Below are positions 1-7,499 of a stretch of DNA of 36,006 nt, piece after piece. A program made the position numbers and the translations under genes. The DNA is from Candidatus Blautia faecipullorum (GTDB lineage Bacteria; Bacillota; Clostridia; Lachnospirales; Lachnospiraceae). The first letter of the stretch is position 1. Every line of letters starts with the position of its first letter. The stretch spans positions 1 to 36,006 of the forward strand of contig DXEG01000006.1 of assembly GCA_019115125.1 (NCBI GenBank), in the 5' to 3' direction. The notes below the pieces were generated by a model that did no database searches, was not told where the DNA came from, and worked only from the letters and a program-made list of their open reading frames with translations.

Positions 1-21
1 CGTGCAAGAAAAATACCCAGA

Positions 22-58
22 CAGTTGTATTTTAGCACAATCTACAACTGGAGGGAGG
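22..58 (+). promoter_or_regulatory. Leader inverted repeat and ribosome site before rpsU
   Basis: An 8-base inverted repeat (CAGTTGTA at 22-29, TACAACTG at 43-50) with a 13-base loop sits immediately before a GAGGGAGG purine run at 51-58. The ATG at 73 follows 14 bases later, which is long. A second AGGTG at 61-65 gives closer spacing. The hairpin could tune access to the ribosome site, but that is inference from position alone. Confidence 0.35.
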
Positions 59-72
59 TTAGGTGTGAGTCT

Positions 73-249
73 ATGTCAAACGTTATCGTAAAAGAGAACG
101 AGACTTTAGATAGCGCTCTTCGCAGATTCAAGAGAAGCTGCGCAAAAGCAGGTATCCAGCAGGAAATCCGCAAAAGAGAGCATTACGAGAAACCAAGCGT
201 TCGTCGTAAGAAAAAATCTGAAGCCGCAAGAAAACGTAAATATAATTAA
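73..249 (+). CDS. rpsU: Small ribosomal subunit protein bS21
   Basis: A 58-residue basic protein starting [10 protein letters not shown] and ending in a lysine/arginine-rich tail ([15 protein letters not shown]). This is the full bS21 pattern and length. bS21 sits near the anti-Shine-Dalgarno end of 16S rRNA in the 30S subunit and helps initiation. I chose the ATG at 73 over an upstream in-frame ATG at 25, because bS21 proteins begin at this motif and purine-rich ribosome sites lie between the two. A strong terminator at 260-288 closes the unit, so rpsU is not co-transcribed with the downstream cardiolipin synthase. Identification is secure. Confidence 0.96.
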   Translation: MSNVIVKENETLDSALRRFKRSCAKAGIQQEIRKREHYEKPSVRRKKKSEAARKRKYN

Positions 250-259
250 TTGTGCACAA

Positions 260-288
260 AAATCCCTGACTGACTGTCAGGGATTTTT
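260..288 (+). terminator. Rho-independent terminator after rpsU
   Basis: A 10-base-pair stem (261-270 with 276-285, loop TGACT) is followed by a run of T. The A-rich left flank can extend the stem. It lies 11 bases after the rpsU stop. Confidence 0.9.
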
Positions 289-299
289 AAAATACTAAA

Positions 300-317
300 T
301 TGTTACTTTATTAACAA
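300..317. promoter_or_regulatory. Rex-like operator upstream of cardiolipin synthase
   Basis: TTGTTAC-TTTA-TTAACAA matches 13 of the 14 fixed positions of the clostridial Rex motif (TTGTTAA, four free bases, TTAACAA). Rex is a redox repressor that leaves DNA when NADH is high. The site is between the rpsU terminator and the next start codon. I see no clear promoter around it, so function is inferred from the motif only. Confidence 0.4.
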
Positions 318-362
318 AAAGGCGGCGCTGAATTTCAGCACCAGGCAAGGCGGGGAGAAAAG

Positions 363-1925
363 ATGAATCTGATTATAATGCTCCTGAAAAAAACTGCGAA
401 ACTATTATTCAACCGGATTTTTTATGTGGCTCTCGCGCTGCTGGTACAGCTGGGCTGGCTTTTTATGCTTGTATGGCGGCTGGCGGCCTATTCCAAATAT
501 ATTTCCTTCGCCATTACGGTGGTCAGTATCCTGGCGGTTTTGTGGATCGTCAATAAGAGGATCAATCCATCGTATAAGCTGGGCTGGACGATGCTGATCA
601 TGGCAGTGCCTGTTTTCGGCCTGCTTTTATATATTCTTTTCGGAAAATCCAGAGTGGCCCAGGAAATACAGGAGCAGTATGTCCAGGTAAAAAAAGAAAG
701 CGTTCCATATCTTCGGCAGGAGGAAGAGGTTTTGGATAAAATCCGGCAGAAGGATCCGTCGGCGGCAGTTCAGTCAGAATATATCCATCGGTATTCCGGC
801 TTTCCTGTTTATGAAAATACCACTGCCGAGTATTTTCAGGTAGGCGACGACATGTTTCCGGTCCTGGTGAAGGAACTGGAACAGGCGGAGCATTACATTT
901 ATATTGAGTATTTTATCATCAACGACGGAGTGATGTGGCGGACGATTCTGGATATCCTGGAAAAGAAGGCCGCGGACGGCGTAGACGTCCGGCTGATCTA
1001 TGACGGCTTCGGCTGTCTGACGACTCTTCCTCACAGATACGACAGAGTGCTTCGGGAAAAAGGAATTCAGTGCAGGGTGTTTAATCCCTTCCGTCCCGTG
1101 CTGAACATCGTCCAGAACAACAGAGACCACCGGAAGATCTGTGTGATCGACGGAAAAACCGGCTTTACCGGAGGCATCAATCTGGCGGACGAGTACATTA
1201 ACCAGAAGGAGCGGTTCGGACACTGGAAGGATACGGCGGTGATGCTGCAGGGCGAGGCCGTATGGAGTATGACGGTGATGTTTCTTCACATGTGGAGCGT
1301 TGTAAACGGAAATCCGGATTCCCTTGAGCACGAGCCTTATCTTCCCCATGCTCATCACCCGGAAGAATTCGCCGGCAGCGGATTTGTGCAGCCCTACAGT
1401 GATACTCCGCTGGACGGGGAGGTTCTTGGAGAAAATGTGTATCTGAATATCATCAACCGGGCGAAACGGTATGTGTATATCTGTACCCCTTATCTGATCA
1501 TCGACAACGAAATGATGACCGCCTTATGTCTGGCGGCAAAGAGCGGCGTGGATGTGAGGATCATGACTCCCGGCGTGCCGGATAAAAAAATGGTGTTCCT
1601 TCTGACTCAGTCATATTATGAACAGCTTCTGGAGGCCGGAGTGAGGATTTATGAATACCAGCCGGGCTTTCTCCATGCAAAATCCTTCGTTTGTGACGAC
1701 GAGATCGCGGTGGTGGGAACGATCAATCTTGATTACCGCAGTCTGTATCTCCATTTTGAGGACGGCATATGGATGTATGAAAACCAGGTGGTGCAGGATA
1801 TTCTGCAGGATTTTACAGAAACTTTGAATTACTGCGATCCCGTCAGCATGGAATTCTGTAAAAACAGAAATATCTTTGTCCGGGGATTCCAGAGTATTCT
1901 GCGGCTGTTCGCTCCCATGCTCTGA
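363..1925 (+). CDS. cls: Cardiolipin synthase (phospholipase D family)
   Basis: A 520-residue membrane enzyme that joins two phosphatidylglycerols into cardiolipin and glycerol. Hydrophobic segments near residues 18-40, 45-63 and 73-94 form the usual N-terminal membrane anchor. Two phospholipase D HKD motifs follow: H256-x-K258-x4-D263 in HRKICVIDG and H438-x-K440-x4-D445 in LHAKSFVCDD, each followed by the expected GG/GT-IN segment. Length fits the family. The start has a GGGGAGAAAAG ribosome site. It is probably its own unit, lying between the rpsU terminator and the dacF promoter region. A Rex-like site lies 45 bases upstream. Which of several cls paralogues this is cannot be told. Confidence 0.93.
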   Translation: MNLIIMLLKKTAKLLFNRIFYVALALLVQLGWLFMLVWRLAAYSKYISFAITVVSILAVLWIVNKRINPSYKLGWTMLIMAVPVFGLLLYILFGKSRVAQEIQEQYVQVKKESVPYLRQEEEVLDKIRQKDPSAAVQSEYIHRYSGFPVYENTTAEYFQVGDDMFPVLVKELEQAEHYIYIEYFIINDGVMWRTILDILEKKAADGVDVRLIYDGFGCLTTLPHRYDRVLREKGIQCRVFNPFRPVLNIVQNNRDHRKICVIDGKTGFTGGINLADEYINQKERFGHWKDTAVMLQGEAVWSMTVMFLHMWSVVNGNPDSLEHEPYLPHAHHPEEFAGSGFVQPYSDTPLDGEVLGENVYLNIINRAKRYVYICTPYLIIDNEMMTALCLAAKSGVDVRIMTPGVPDKKMVFLLTQSYYEQLLEAGVRIYEYQPGFLHAKSFVCDDEIAVVGTINLDYRSLYLHFEDGIWMYENQVVQDILQDFTETLNYCDPVSMEFCKNRNIFVRGFQSILRLFAPML

Positions 1926-1943
1926 TGAGAGAAGGGAAAAAGG

Positions 1944-1972
1944 TTATATTTTCTGTTTCTTCGTTTTATAAT
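1944..1972 (+). promoter_or_regulatory. Possible promoter for the first D,D-carboxypeptidase
   Basis: A perfect TATAAT at 1967-1972 is placed about 30 bases before the start codon. The matching -35 position (TTATAT at 1944-1949, 17-base spacer) fits poorly. A GGAGG ribosome site follows at 1992-1996. Confidence 0.4.
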
Positions 1973-2001
1973 AGAGTAGAGTATTTTTACCGGAGGATTC
2001 T

Positions 2002-3180
2002 ATGTCAGAAAAACGGAGAAAGCTTTTGCCTGTCTGCATAATGATTCTCAGCCTTCTGTTTCCGCCGCTTTCTGTCCGGGCTGAGGAGGAGGGACCGGCG
2101 GTTCAGGTGACGGCGCCAAGCTATGTGCTCATGGAGCCGGAGACGGGAACCGTAATATGTGAAAAGGAAAAGGATACCAGAAGAAGTCCGGCAAGCGTTA
2201 CGAAGATCATGACTCTTCTGCTTATTTTTGACCATCTGGAGAACGGGAGTCTGAAGCTTGAGGATACTGTGACTACCAGCGCGCACGCGAAATCAATGGG
2301 AGGCTCTCAGGTTTTTCTGGAGGAGGGCGAGACCCAGACGGTGGAAACTATGATCAAATGCATTGTGGTTGCCTCCGGAAACGACGCCAGCGTGGCTATG
2401 GCGGAGCATGTGGCGGGAAGCGAGCCGGAATTTGTGAAGCAGATGAACGAGAGGGCGGCGGGACTGGGAATGAAAAACACCCATTTTGAGGACTGCTGCG
2501 GACTGACAGATTCCGACAATCACTATACCACCGCGTACGATATCGCTCTTATGAGCAGAGAATTGATCAACAAATATCCGAAGGTGCTGGAATATTCTTC
2601 GATCTGGATGGAAAATATTACCCATGTGACCAGACAGGGCAGCAAGGAATTCGGGCTGACAAACACAAACAGGCTGGTGCGGACATATGACGGCTGTGTG
2701 GGACTGAAGACGGGAAGCACCAGCAAGGCGAAATTCTGTCTCTCCGCTGTGGCTGAGAGAAACGGGATTTCTCTGATCTCTGTAGTTATGGCGGCGCCGG
2801 ATTCCAAAACCAGGCAGAGGGATGCGGCCGCTCTTCTGGACTACGGCTTTGCGAGATGCAGCCTGTATACAGATGAAGAGCCGGGCGGCCTTCCTGAGCT
2901 TGCGGTCAAAAAAGGCGTCGAGTCCACCGTACCGCTGGAGTACGAGGGGATATTCCGGTACCTGGACACAGAGGGCAGGCAGATTTCAGACATCAGTAAA
3001 AAGAGGGTGCTTCCCTCTGAGACGGAGGCTCCGGTACAAAAGGGAGAGAAGGCCGGCGAACTTGTCTATTACCGCGGCGGAGAGGAGATCGGCCGTATCG
3101 GGATCCTTTATGGAGAATCGGTGAAAAAAGCGAAATACGCGGACTGTCTTGAAAAGGTGCTGAAACGTCTGTGGCTGTAA
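2002..3180 (+). CDS. dacF: D-alanyl-D-alanine carboxypeptidase, DacF/PBP5 type
   Basis: A 392-residue secreted serine peptidase that trims the terminal D-alanine from peptidoglycan stem peptides. A signal peptide covers about residues 5-27 (VCIMILSLLF core, cleavage near VRA-EE). The penicillin-binding triad is complete: S65-V-T-K68, S125-G-N127 and K236-T-G238. The C-terminal third (about 290-392) is the beta-rich PBP5 tail that positions the enzyme at the membrane. GGAGG stands 5 bases before the start. In spore formers DacF-type enzymes often act in the forespore, but nothing here proves that timing. The window carries a second related enzyme (7500-8789), so the exact paralogue name is tentative. 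Confidence 0.9.
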   Translation: MSEKRRKLLPVCIMILSLLFPPLSVRAEEEGPAVQVTAPSYVLMEPETGTVICEKEKDTRRSPASVTKIMTLLLIFDHLENGSLKLEDTVTTSAHAKSMGGSQVFLEEGETQTVETMIKCIVVASGNDASVAMAEHVAGSEPEFVKQMNERAAGLGMKNTHFEDCCGLTDSDNHYTTAYDIALMSRELINKYPKVLEYSSIWMENITHVTRQGSKEFGLTNTNRLVRTYDGCVGLKTGSTSKAKFCLSAVAERNGISLISVVMAAPDSKTRQRDAAALLDYGFARCSLYTDEEPGGLPELAVKKGVESTVPLEYEGIFRYLDTEGRQISDISKKRVLPSETEAPVQKGEKAGELVYYRGGEEIGRIGILYGESVKKAKYADCLEKVLKRLWL

Positions 3181-3190
3181 GCGGAATTTT

Positions 3191-3220
3191 TTGACAAAGA
3201 GACCGTGGGAGAGGTATAAT
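3191..3220 (+). promoter_or_regulatory. Sigma-A promoter for the molybdopterin-domain gene
   Basis: Consensus TTGACA at 3191-3196 and TATAAT at 3215-3220 are separated by 18 bases, just after the dacF stop. Transcription would start near 3227. Only a short leader precedes the GAGGG ribosome site and the ATG at 3255, which supports that ATG over the one at 3240. Confidence 0.8.
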
Positions 3221-3254
3221 AGCCTTTGAAAAGCTGAGAATGAGGGATAAACTT

Positions 3255-4283
3255 ATGAAGGAAATTCGTACGGAAGACGCTGTGGGACATATTTTGTGCC
3301 ACGATATCACACAGATCATCAAAGATAAAAAGAAAGGCGTGCTTTTCAAAAAAGGCCACATTGTGCGGGAGGAAGATATCCCCGCATTGCTTTCTGTGGG
3401 AAAAGAGCACCTCTATGTGTGGGAAAAAAAAGAAGGGATCCTCCACGAAAACCAGGGAGCGCAGATCCTTTATGAAATCTGTGCCGGAGAGCATATGCAC
3501 GGCACCGACGTCAGCGAAGGCAAGATAGAACTGGTCGCTGACTGCGACGGACTTTTGAAGATCCGCCGTGATGCCCTTGTAAACGTAAACAGCCTGGGGG
3601 AGATGATGATCGCGTCCAGGCACGGAGATTTTCCGGTAAAAAAAGGCGATAAGATCGCCGGAACAAGGATCATTCCCCTGGTGATCGAAGAGGAAAAAAT
3701 GGAAAGAGCGAAGGCAGCGGCAGGAAAAGAGCCCATATTCTCCATCCTTCCTTTCCGTTCCAAAAAAACAGGGATCATAACTACCGGAAGCGAGGTTCAG
3801 AAAGGACTGATCCAGGATGCCTTCACGCCTGTTCTGAGAGAGAAGCTGGCGGAATATCCCGGAGAGGTGATCGGTCAGACACTGCCGGGAGACGACAGAA
3901 AGCAGATTACTGCCGACATCCTTCGTTTTATTGATATGGGAGCGGATATGGTCATCTGCAGCGGGGGAATGAGCGTGGATCCTGACGACCGCACGCCGGG
4001 AGCCATCAAGGACACCGGAGCGGAGATCGTATCCTACGGCGCGCCGGTGCTTCCGGGCGCCATGTTGCTGCTGGCATACTATAATAAAGACGGCAGGAGG
4101 ATACCGGTCCTCGGACTTCCGGGCTGCGTGATGTATGCGAAAAGAACCGTATTTGATCTGATCCTGCCCAGGATCATGGCGGACGATCCTGTGAAGCCGG
4201 AAGAGATCGCTTCTCTGGGGGAGGGCGGTCTCTGCCTGAACTGCGCCGCCTGCACGTTTCCTAACTGCGGTTTTGGGAAATAG
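3255..4283 (+). CDS. Molybdopterin-binding domain protein (MoeA-like) with C-terminal cysteine motif
   Basis: A 342-residue protein of the MoaB/MogA/MoeA fold group. The middle and C-terminal part carries an ITTGSEV strand-loop, a GQTLPGDDRKQI region and SGGMSVDPDDRTPGAI, matching the pterin-binding loops of the MoCF domain. The chain ends in C327-x2-C330-x2-C333-x4-C338-GFGK, a likely metal or Fe-S site not found in MoeA itself. The first 80 residues hold a separate MoeA-like N-terminal part. I chose the ATG at 3255 because GAGGG lies 8 bases before it; an in-frame ATG at 3240 would overlap that site. No molybdenum-cofactor biosynthesis or molybdoenzyme gene is nearby, so its partner is unknown and a role in cofactor synthesis is not established. 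Confidence 0.75.
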   Translation: MKEIRTEDAVGHILCHDITQIIKDKKKGVLFKKGHIVREEDIPALLSVGKEHLYVWEKKEGILHENQGAQILYEICAGEHMHGTDVSEGKIELVADCDGLLKIRRDALVNVNSLGEMMIASRHGDFPVKKGDKIAGTRIIPLVIEEEKMERAKAAAGKEPIFSILPFRSKKTGIITTGSEVQKGLIQDAFTPVLREKLAEYPGEVIGQTLPGDDRKQITADILRFIDMGADMVICSGGMSVDPDDRTPGAIKDTGAEIVSYGAPVLPGAMLLLAYYNKDGRRIPVLGLPGCVMYAKRTVFDLILPRIMADDPVKPEEIASLGEGGLCLNCAACTFPNCGFGK

Positions 4284-4327
4284 CAGAGGAAACGCGGTTC
4301 CAAAATAGCTGATAACAGAGGAAATGC

Positions 4328-5191
4328 ATGAAAACATTCAAAACAAAGACTTACTCCATTGCCACTGAAAAGCTGCGGGGAAAACGGCCTGTGAAATTTG
4401 CCCTGCTGGCAGATATGCACGGCCTGTCCTTCGGCCGCGGCAACAGTGGGCTGTTTCGGCGGATTATGCTGGAAAAGCCGGACGCCGTGCTGATCGCGGG
4501 AGATATGACTTACAGCGGCAGACAGGATACCATGAGAGAAATAACCGGATTTATGCGCCGGCTGGCAGGAAACTTCCGCGTGTATTATGCGCTGGGAAAT
4601 CATGAAACCAGGATGATGCTGGATCCCCTGATGAGTGAAGAGTATTGTTTGTTCGAGAAAAATCTGTCCGGCGCCGGGGTACGTTTTCTTCATAATGAAC
4701 ATGATTCCGTTCGTATTCAAGGAACAGACTTTGTCTTTTACGGACTGGAGCTGCCTGTAGAATATTACCGGAAGCCGAAACCTCCCGTACTGACACTGGA
4801 AGAGATGGAGACTTTGATAGGAAAGCCTGACCGGGAAGGGATCCATGTGCTCCTGGCCCATAGTCCCCGGTTTGGAAAGACGTATTTTTCCTGGGGCGCG
4901 GATCTGATCCTTTCAGGCCATTATCACGGAGGCATGGTCCGTTTTACAGAGCGGCGGGGGCTGATATCTCCTTATTTTCAGCCGTTTCCGGCCTTTTGCT
5001 GCGGTGAGTTCAAAAAAAAGGACAGCCGTATGATCGTAAGCGCCGGGCTGGGAGAGCATACGATCCCCATCCGTATTCATAACCCAAGAGAGCTGGTATT
5101 TATTGAGCTGACGCCTCCCGCGGGAGGACGCCGCGCCGGAGAAAGGACAGCCGTCAGGGAAAAACAGGAGAGTACAGAATATGGCGATTGA
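4328..5191 (+). CDS. Calcineurin-like metallophosphoesterase
   Basis: A 287-residue two-metal phosphoesterase. The metal-binding set is visible: D29-x-H31 in LLADMHG, D59 in AGDM, GNHE at 90-93, LLAHSPRF and the final GHYHGG. This pattern matches the YkuE/YaeI-like branch (phosphodiesterases acting on lipid or UDP-linked substrates), although this copy has no clear N-terminal membrane helix. The substrate cannot be read from sequence. The last 11 bases overlap the start of scpA, so the two are translationally linked and almost certainly in one operon with scpB. The link to chromosome segregation is probably only positional. Confidence 0.85.
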   Translation: MKTFKTKTYSIATEKLRGKRPVKFALLADMHGLSFGRGNSGLFRRIMLEKPDAVLIAGDMTYSGRQDTMREITGFMRRLAGNFRVYYALGNHETRMMLDPLMSEEYCLFEKNLSGAGVRFLHNEHDSVRIQGTDFVFYGLELPVEYYRKPKPPVLTLEEMETLIGKPDREGIHVLLAHSPRFGKTYFSWGADLILSGHYHGGMVRFTERRGLISPYFQPFPAFCCGEFKKKDSRMIVSAGLGEHTIPIRIHNPRELVFIELTPPAGGRRAGERTAVREKQESTEYGD

Positions 5192-5966
5192 TGTGAAAGT
5201 CAATGTTTTTGAAGGTCCGCTGGATCTTCTGCTGCATCTGATCGAAAAAAATAAAATCGACATTTACGATATTCCCATTGTCAGGATCACGGATCAGTAT
5301 ATGGAATACCTTCACAGTATGCCTGCGGAGGATCTTGGAGCAATGAGTGAGTTCCTGGTTATGGCGGCTACTCTTCTGGATATTAAATGCAGGATGCTTC
5401 TTCCAAAGGAGAAAAACGAGGAGGGAGAAGAGGAGGATCCCAGAGAGGAGCTGGTTCAGAAGCTCCTGGAATACAAGATGTATAAGTATATGTCCTATGA
5501 GCTGAAGGACCGTATGGATGAGACGGAGGGCGTTTTTTTTAAAAAAGAGACGATCCCCGAGGAGGTTCTGAAATACAAAGAGCCGGTGGATCCGGGAGAG
5601 CTTCTGGCCTCGGTGACGCTGGAGCGTCTGAATGAGATCTTCCAGTCGATACTGAAGAGGCAGGAGTCAAAGATCGACCCCATCCGAAGCAAATTCGGGA
5701 AGATTGAAAAGGAGGAGATCAGTCTCTCGGACAAGATGCTCCAGATGAAATCCTTCGCGTCGTCCCACCGCCGCTTCAGCTTCCGTCAGCTTTTGGAAAA
5801 GCAGAGCTCCAGGACGCAGGTGGTAGTGACCTTTCTGTCGATCCTTGAGCTGATGAAAATGGGATACATCCATGTGGAACAGGAGAAGCTGTTTGACGAC
5901 ATCAAGGTGGAGGTGACACAGGATCCGGAAACCTGGAAGCATTTGACAGAGTTTGCGGACGAATAA
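5181..5966 (+). CDS. scpA: Segregation and condensation protein A
   Basis: A 261-residue kleisin subunit of the SMC-ScpAB condensin, which organises and separates the replicated origins. The N-terminal helical domain begins VNVFEGPLDLLLHLIEKNKI, the family signature. A charged linker (KEKNEEGEEEDPREE, about 75-90) follows, and the C-terminal winged-helix that contacts the SMC head is near residues 175-261. It overlaps the upstream phosphoesterase by 11 bases and is followed 18 bases later by scpB, the standard pairing. The SMC gene itself is not in this window. Confidence 0.96.
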   Translation: MAIDVKVNVFEGPLDLLLHLIEKNKIDIYDIPIVRITDQYMEYLHSMPAEDLGAMSEFLVMAATLLDIKCRMLLPKEKNEEGEEEDPREELVQKLLEYKMYKYMSYELKDRMDETEGVFFKKETIPEEVLKYKEPVDPGELLASVTLERLNEIFQSILKRQESKIDPIRSKFGKIEKEEISLSDKMLQMKSFASSHRRFSFRQLLEKQSSRTQVVVTFLSILELMKMGYIHVEQEKLFDDIKVEVTQDPETWKHLTEFADE

Positions 5967-5984
5967 ACAGAAATGGGGACTTAT

Positions 5985-6554
5985 ATGGAAATTAAAAAAG
6001 CGGAAGCCGCCATTGAGGCAATTCTGTTCGCGCTGGGTGAAGCCGTTGAGCTTTCGCGGATCGCGGATGCCATCGGCCAGGATAAAGAGACAACGCGCAA
6101 GCTGATCCAGCATCTGATGGATTCCTACCGGCAGGAGGAGCGCGGGATCCAGATCATCGAGCTTGAGCAGTCCTATCAGATGTGTACCAATAAAGAATAT
6201 TATGATAATCTGATCCAGATCGCCATGCATCCCCAGAAGCCCGCGCTGACAGAGGTTATGCTGGAGACGCTTTCTATTATAGCTTATAAGCAGCCGGTGA
6301 CAAAGGCGGAAATAGAAAAAATCCGGGGCGTAAAATGTGATCATGCCGTGAATAAGCTGGTGGAGTATGATCTTGTGAAGGAGCTTGGGCGTCTGGACGC
6401 CCCCGGCCGTCCCATTCTCTTCGGAACCACGGAGGAATTTCTGCGTACCTTCGGGGTGCAGGGGCTGGACGAGCTTCCGGTTCCGGATCCGGTACAGATG
6501 GCGGATTTTAAGGCGGAAGCAGAGGAAGAAATACAGTTAAAGCTGGACGTCTGA
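5985..6554 (+). CDS. scpB: Segregation and condensation protein B
   Basis: A 189-residue partner of ScpA with two winged-helix domains. The N-terminal one begins MEIKKAEAAIEAILFALGE, and the second includes the strongly conserved LETLSIIAYKQPVTKAEIE and IRGV segments. ScpB dimers bind the ScpA linker and control opening of the SMC ring. I set the start at 5985 rather than the in-frame ATG at 5973, because GGGG lies six bases before 5985, nothing suitable precedes 5973, and ScpB proteins normally begin at this motif. It shares an operon with scpA. Confidence 0.95.
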   Translation: MEIKKAEAAIEAILFALGEAVELSRIADAIGQDKETTRKLIQHLMDSYRQEERGIQIIELEQSYQMCTNKEYYDNLIQIAMHPQKPALTEVMLETLSIIAYKQPVTKAEIEKIRGVKCDHAVNKLVEYDLVKELGRLDAPGRPILFGTTEEFLRTFGVQGLDELPVPDPVQMADFKAEAEEEIQLKLDV

Positions 6555-6619
6555 CACAGACGCAGGATTTTTGAACAATACCCTCTCCGGACAGAGAGAC
6601 ACAGAAAGGGATAAAAGCA

Positions 6620-7414
6620 ATGCCAACCACATATACGCATGATTTGTTTGGAAAAGAAATATACCGTCAGCTTCCTGCTGAAATGAAAAAAATTATCCGA
6701 AAAAACGGAGACCTTTACAGAATCGGCCTCCACGGCCCGGACATCTTCTTTTACCATCTTCTGAAGCCTGCGGTAAACGGAGCCGGGGTAGAGATGCATC
6801 ACAATCCGGCGGCTCCCTTTTTTATGCGGGGAATGAGTCTGGTAAGAGAAAGAGGCGATGAACGGCTTCTCTCTTATCTCCTTGGGTTCGGCTGCCACTA
6901 TCTTCTGGACAGTGCCTGCCATCCCTATGTGGATGAGATGGCGGAGAAAAAAGTTATTTCTCATACATTGCTGGAGAAGGAGATGGACAGAACTCTGATG
7001 CTGGAAACAAACCGGGATCCCCATCATTTTTATCCCTCCGACTGCATTGTTCCCAGAATCTCCTATGCCAGAGTGATACGCAGGATGTTTCCGCAGATGA
7101 AAACAAAAGATATCCTGTTCTCTCTCCGTATGATGAAATTTCTCACGAATCTTATGGTTTATGACAACAGGGGAAAACGGCGGTTTTTTCTGCGGGCGGC
7201 CACAGGCCTGGGAGGAAAGCGGCTGTCGGCTTCCGCTATGGATCATTTTATGAGAAAGGATCCGGCTCCCGGAAGTGAAAAGCCGGTGGAAGAGCTTCAT
7301 AGGCTTTACTGCCGGGCGGTGGAGGAAAGTCCCCGCTTTCTGGAGGAGCTGTATCATCTTTCCCAGGAAGAGCTTCCGCTTTCGGAACGCTGGTATCATA
7401 CCTACAACGGATAA
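6620..7414 (+). CDS. Zinc-dependent phospholipase C-like protein
   Basis: A 264-residue protein of the zinc-dependent phospholipase C/S1-P1 nuclease-like fold. It begins PTTYTHDLFG, and it has GLHGPDIFFYH near 38-48, MHHNP near 60, and GFGCHYLLDSACHPYVDE near 89-106. These histidine/aspartate clusters are the expected zinc ligands. There is no signal peptide, unlike secreted clostridial alpha-toxin, so it is probably an intracellular or housekeeping member rather than a toxin. Substrate unknown. It follows scpB by 65 bases and precedes a carboxypeptidase by 85 bases, with no clear terminator between, so it may share the transcript. Confidence 0.8.
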   Translation: MPTTYTHDLFGKEIYRQLPAEMKKIIRKNGDLYRIGLHGPDIFFYHLLKPAVNGAGVEMHHNPAAPFFMRGMSLVRERGDERLLSYLLGFGCHYLLDSACHPYVDEMAEKKVISHTLLEKEMDRTLMLETNRDPHHFYPSDCIVPRISYARVIRRMFPQMKTKDILFSLRMMKFLTNLMVYDNRGKRRFFLRAATGLGGKRLSASAMDHFMRKDPAPGSEKPVEELHRLYCRAVEESPRFLEELYHLSQEELPLSERWYHTYNG

Positions 7415-7499
7415 GAATCACAGAAAGACAGAGAGCAGCAAGGAATAAAACGGACAGGTCCGCATAGAATAGTCCTATAGATCCGGAAAGAGGTGGGCT

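Noticed and set aside
3108..4337. A 409-residue minus-strand frame opposite the molybdopterin-domain gene
   Set aside because: Composition is rich in His, Ser and Arg with no motif; it is a shadow of a gene that has a promoter, ribosome site and domain signatures.
6620..7414. Phospholipase C-like gene as a toxin
   Set aside because: No signal peptide and no C-terminal membrane-binding C2-like domain, both of which clostridial alpha-toxin has.
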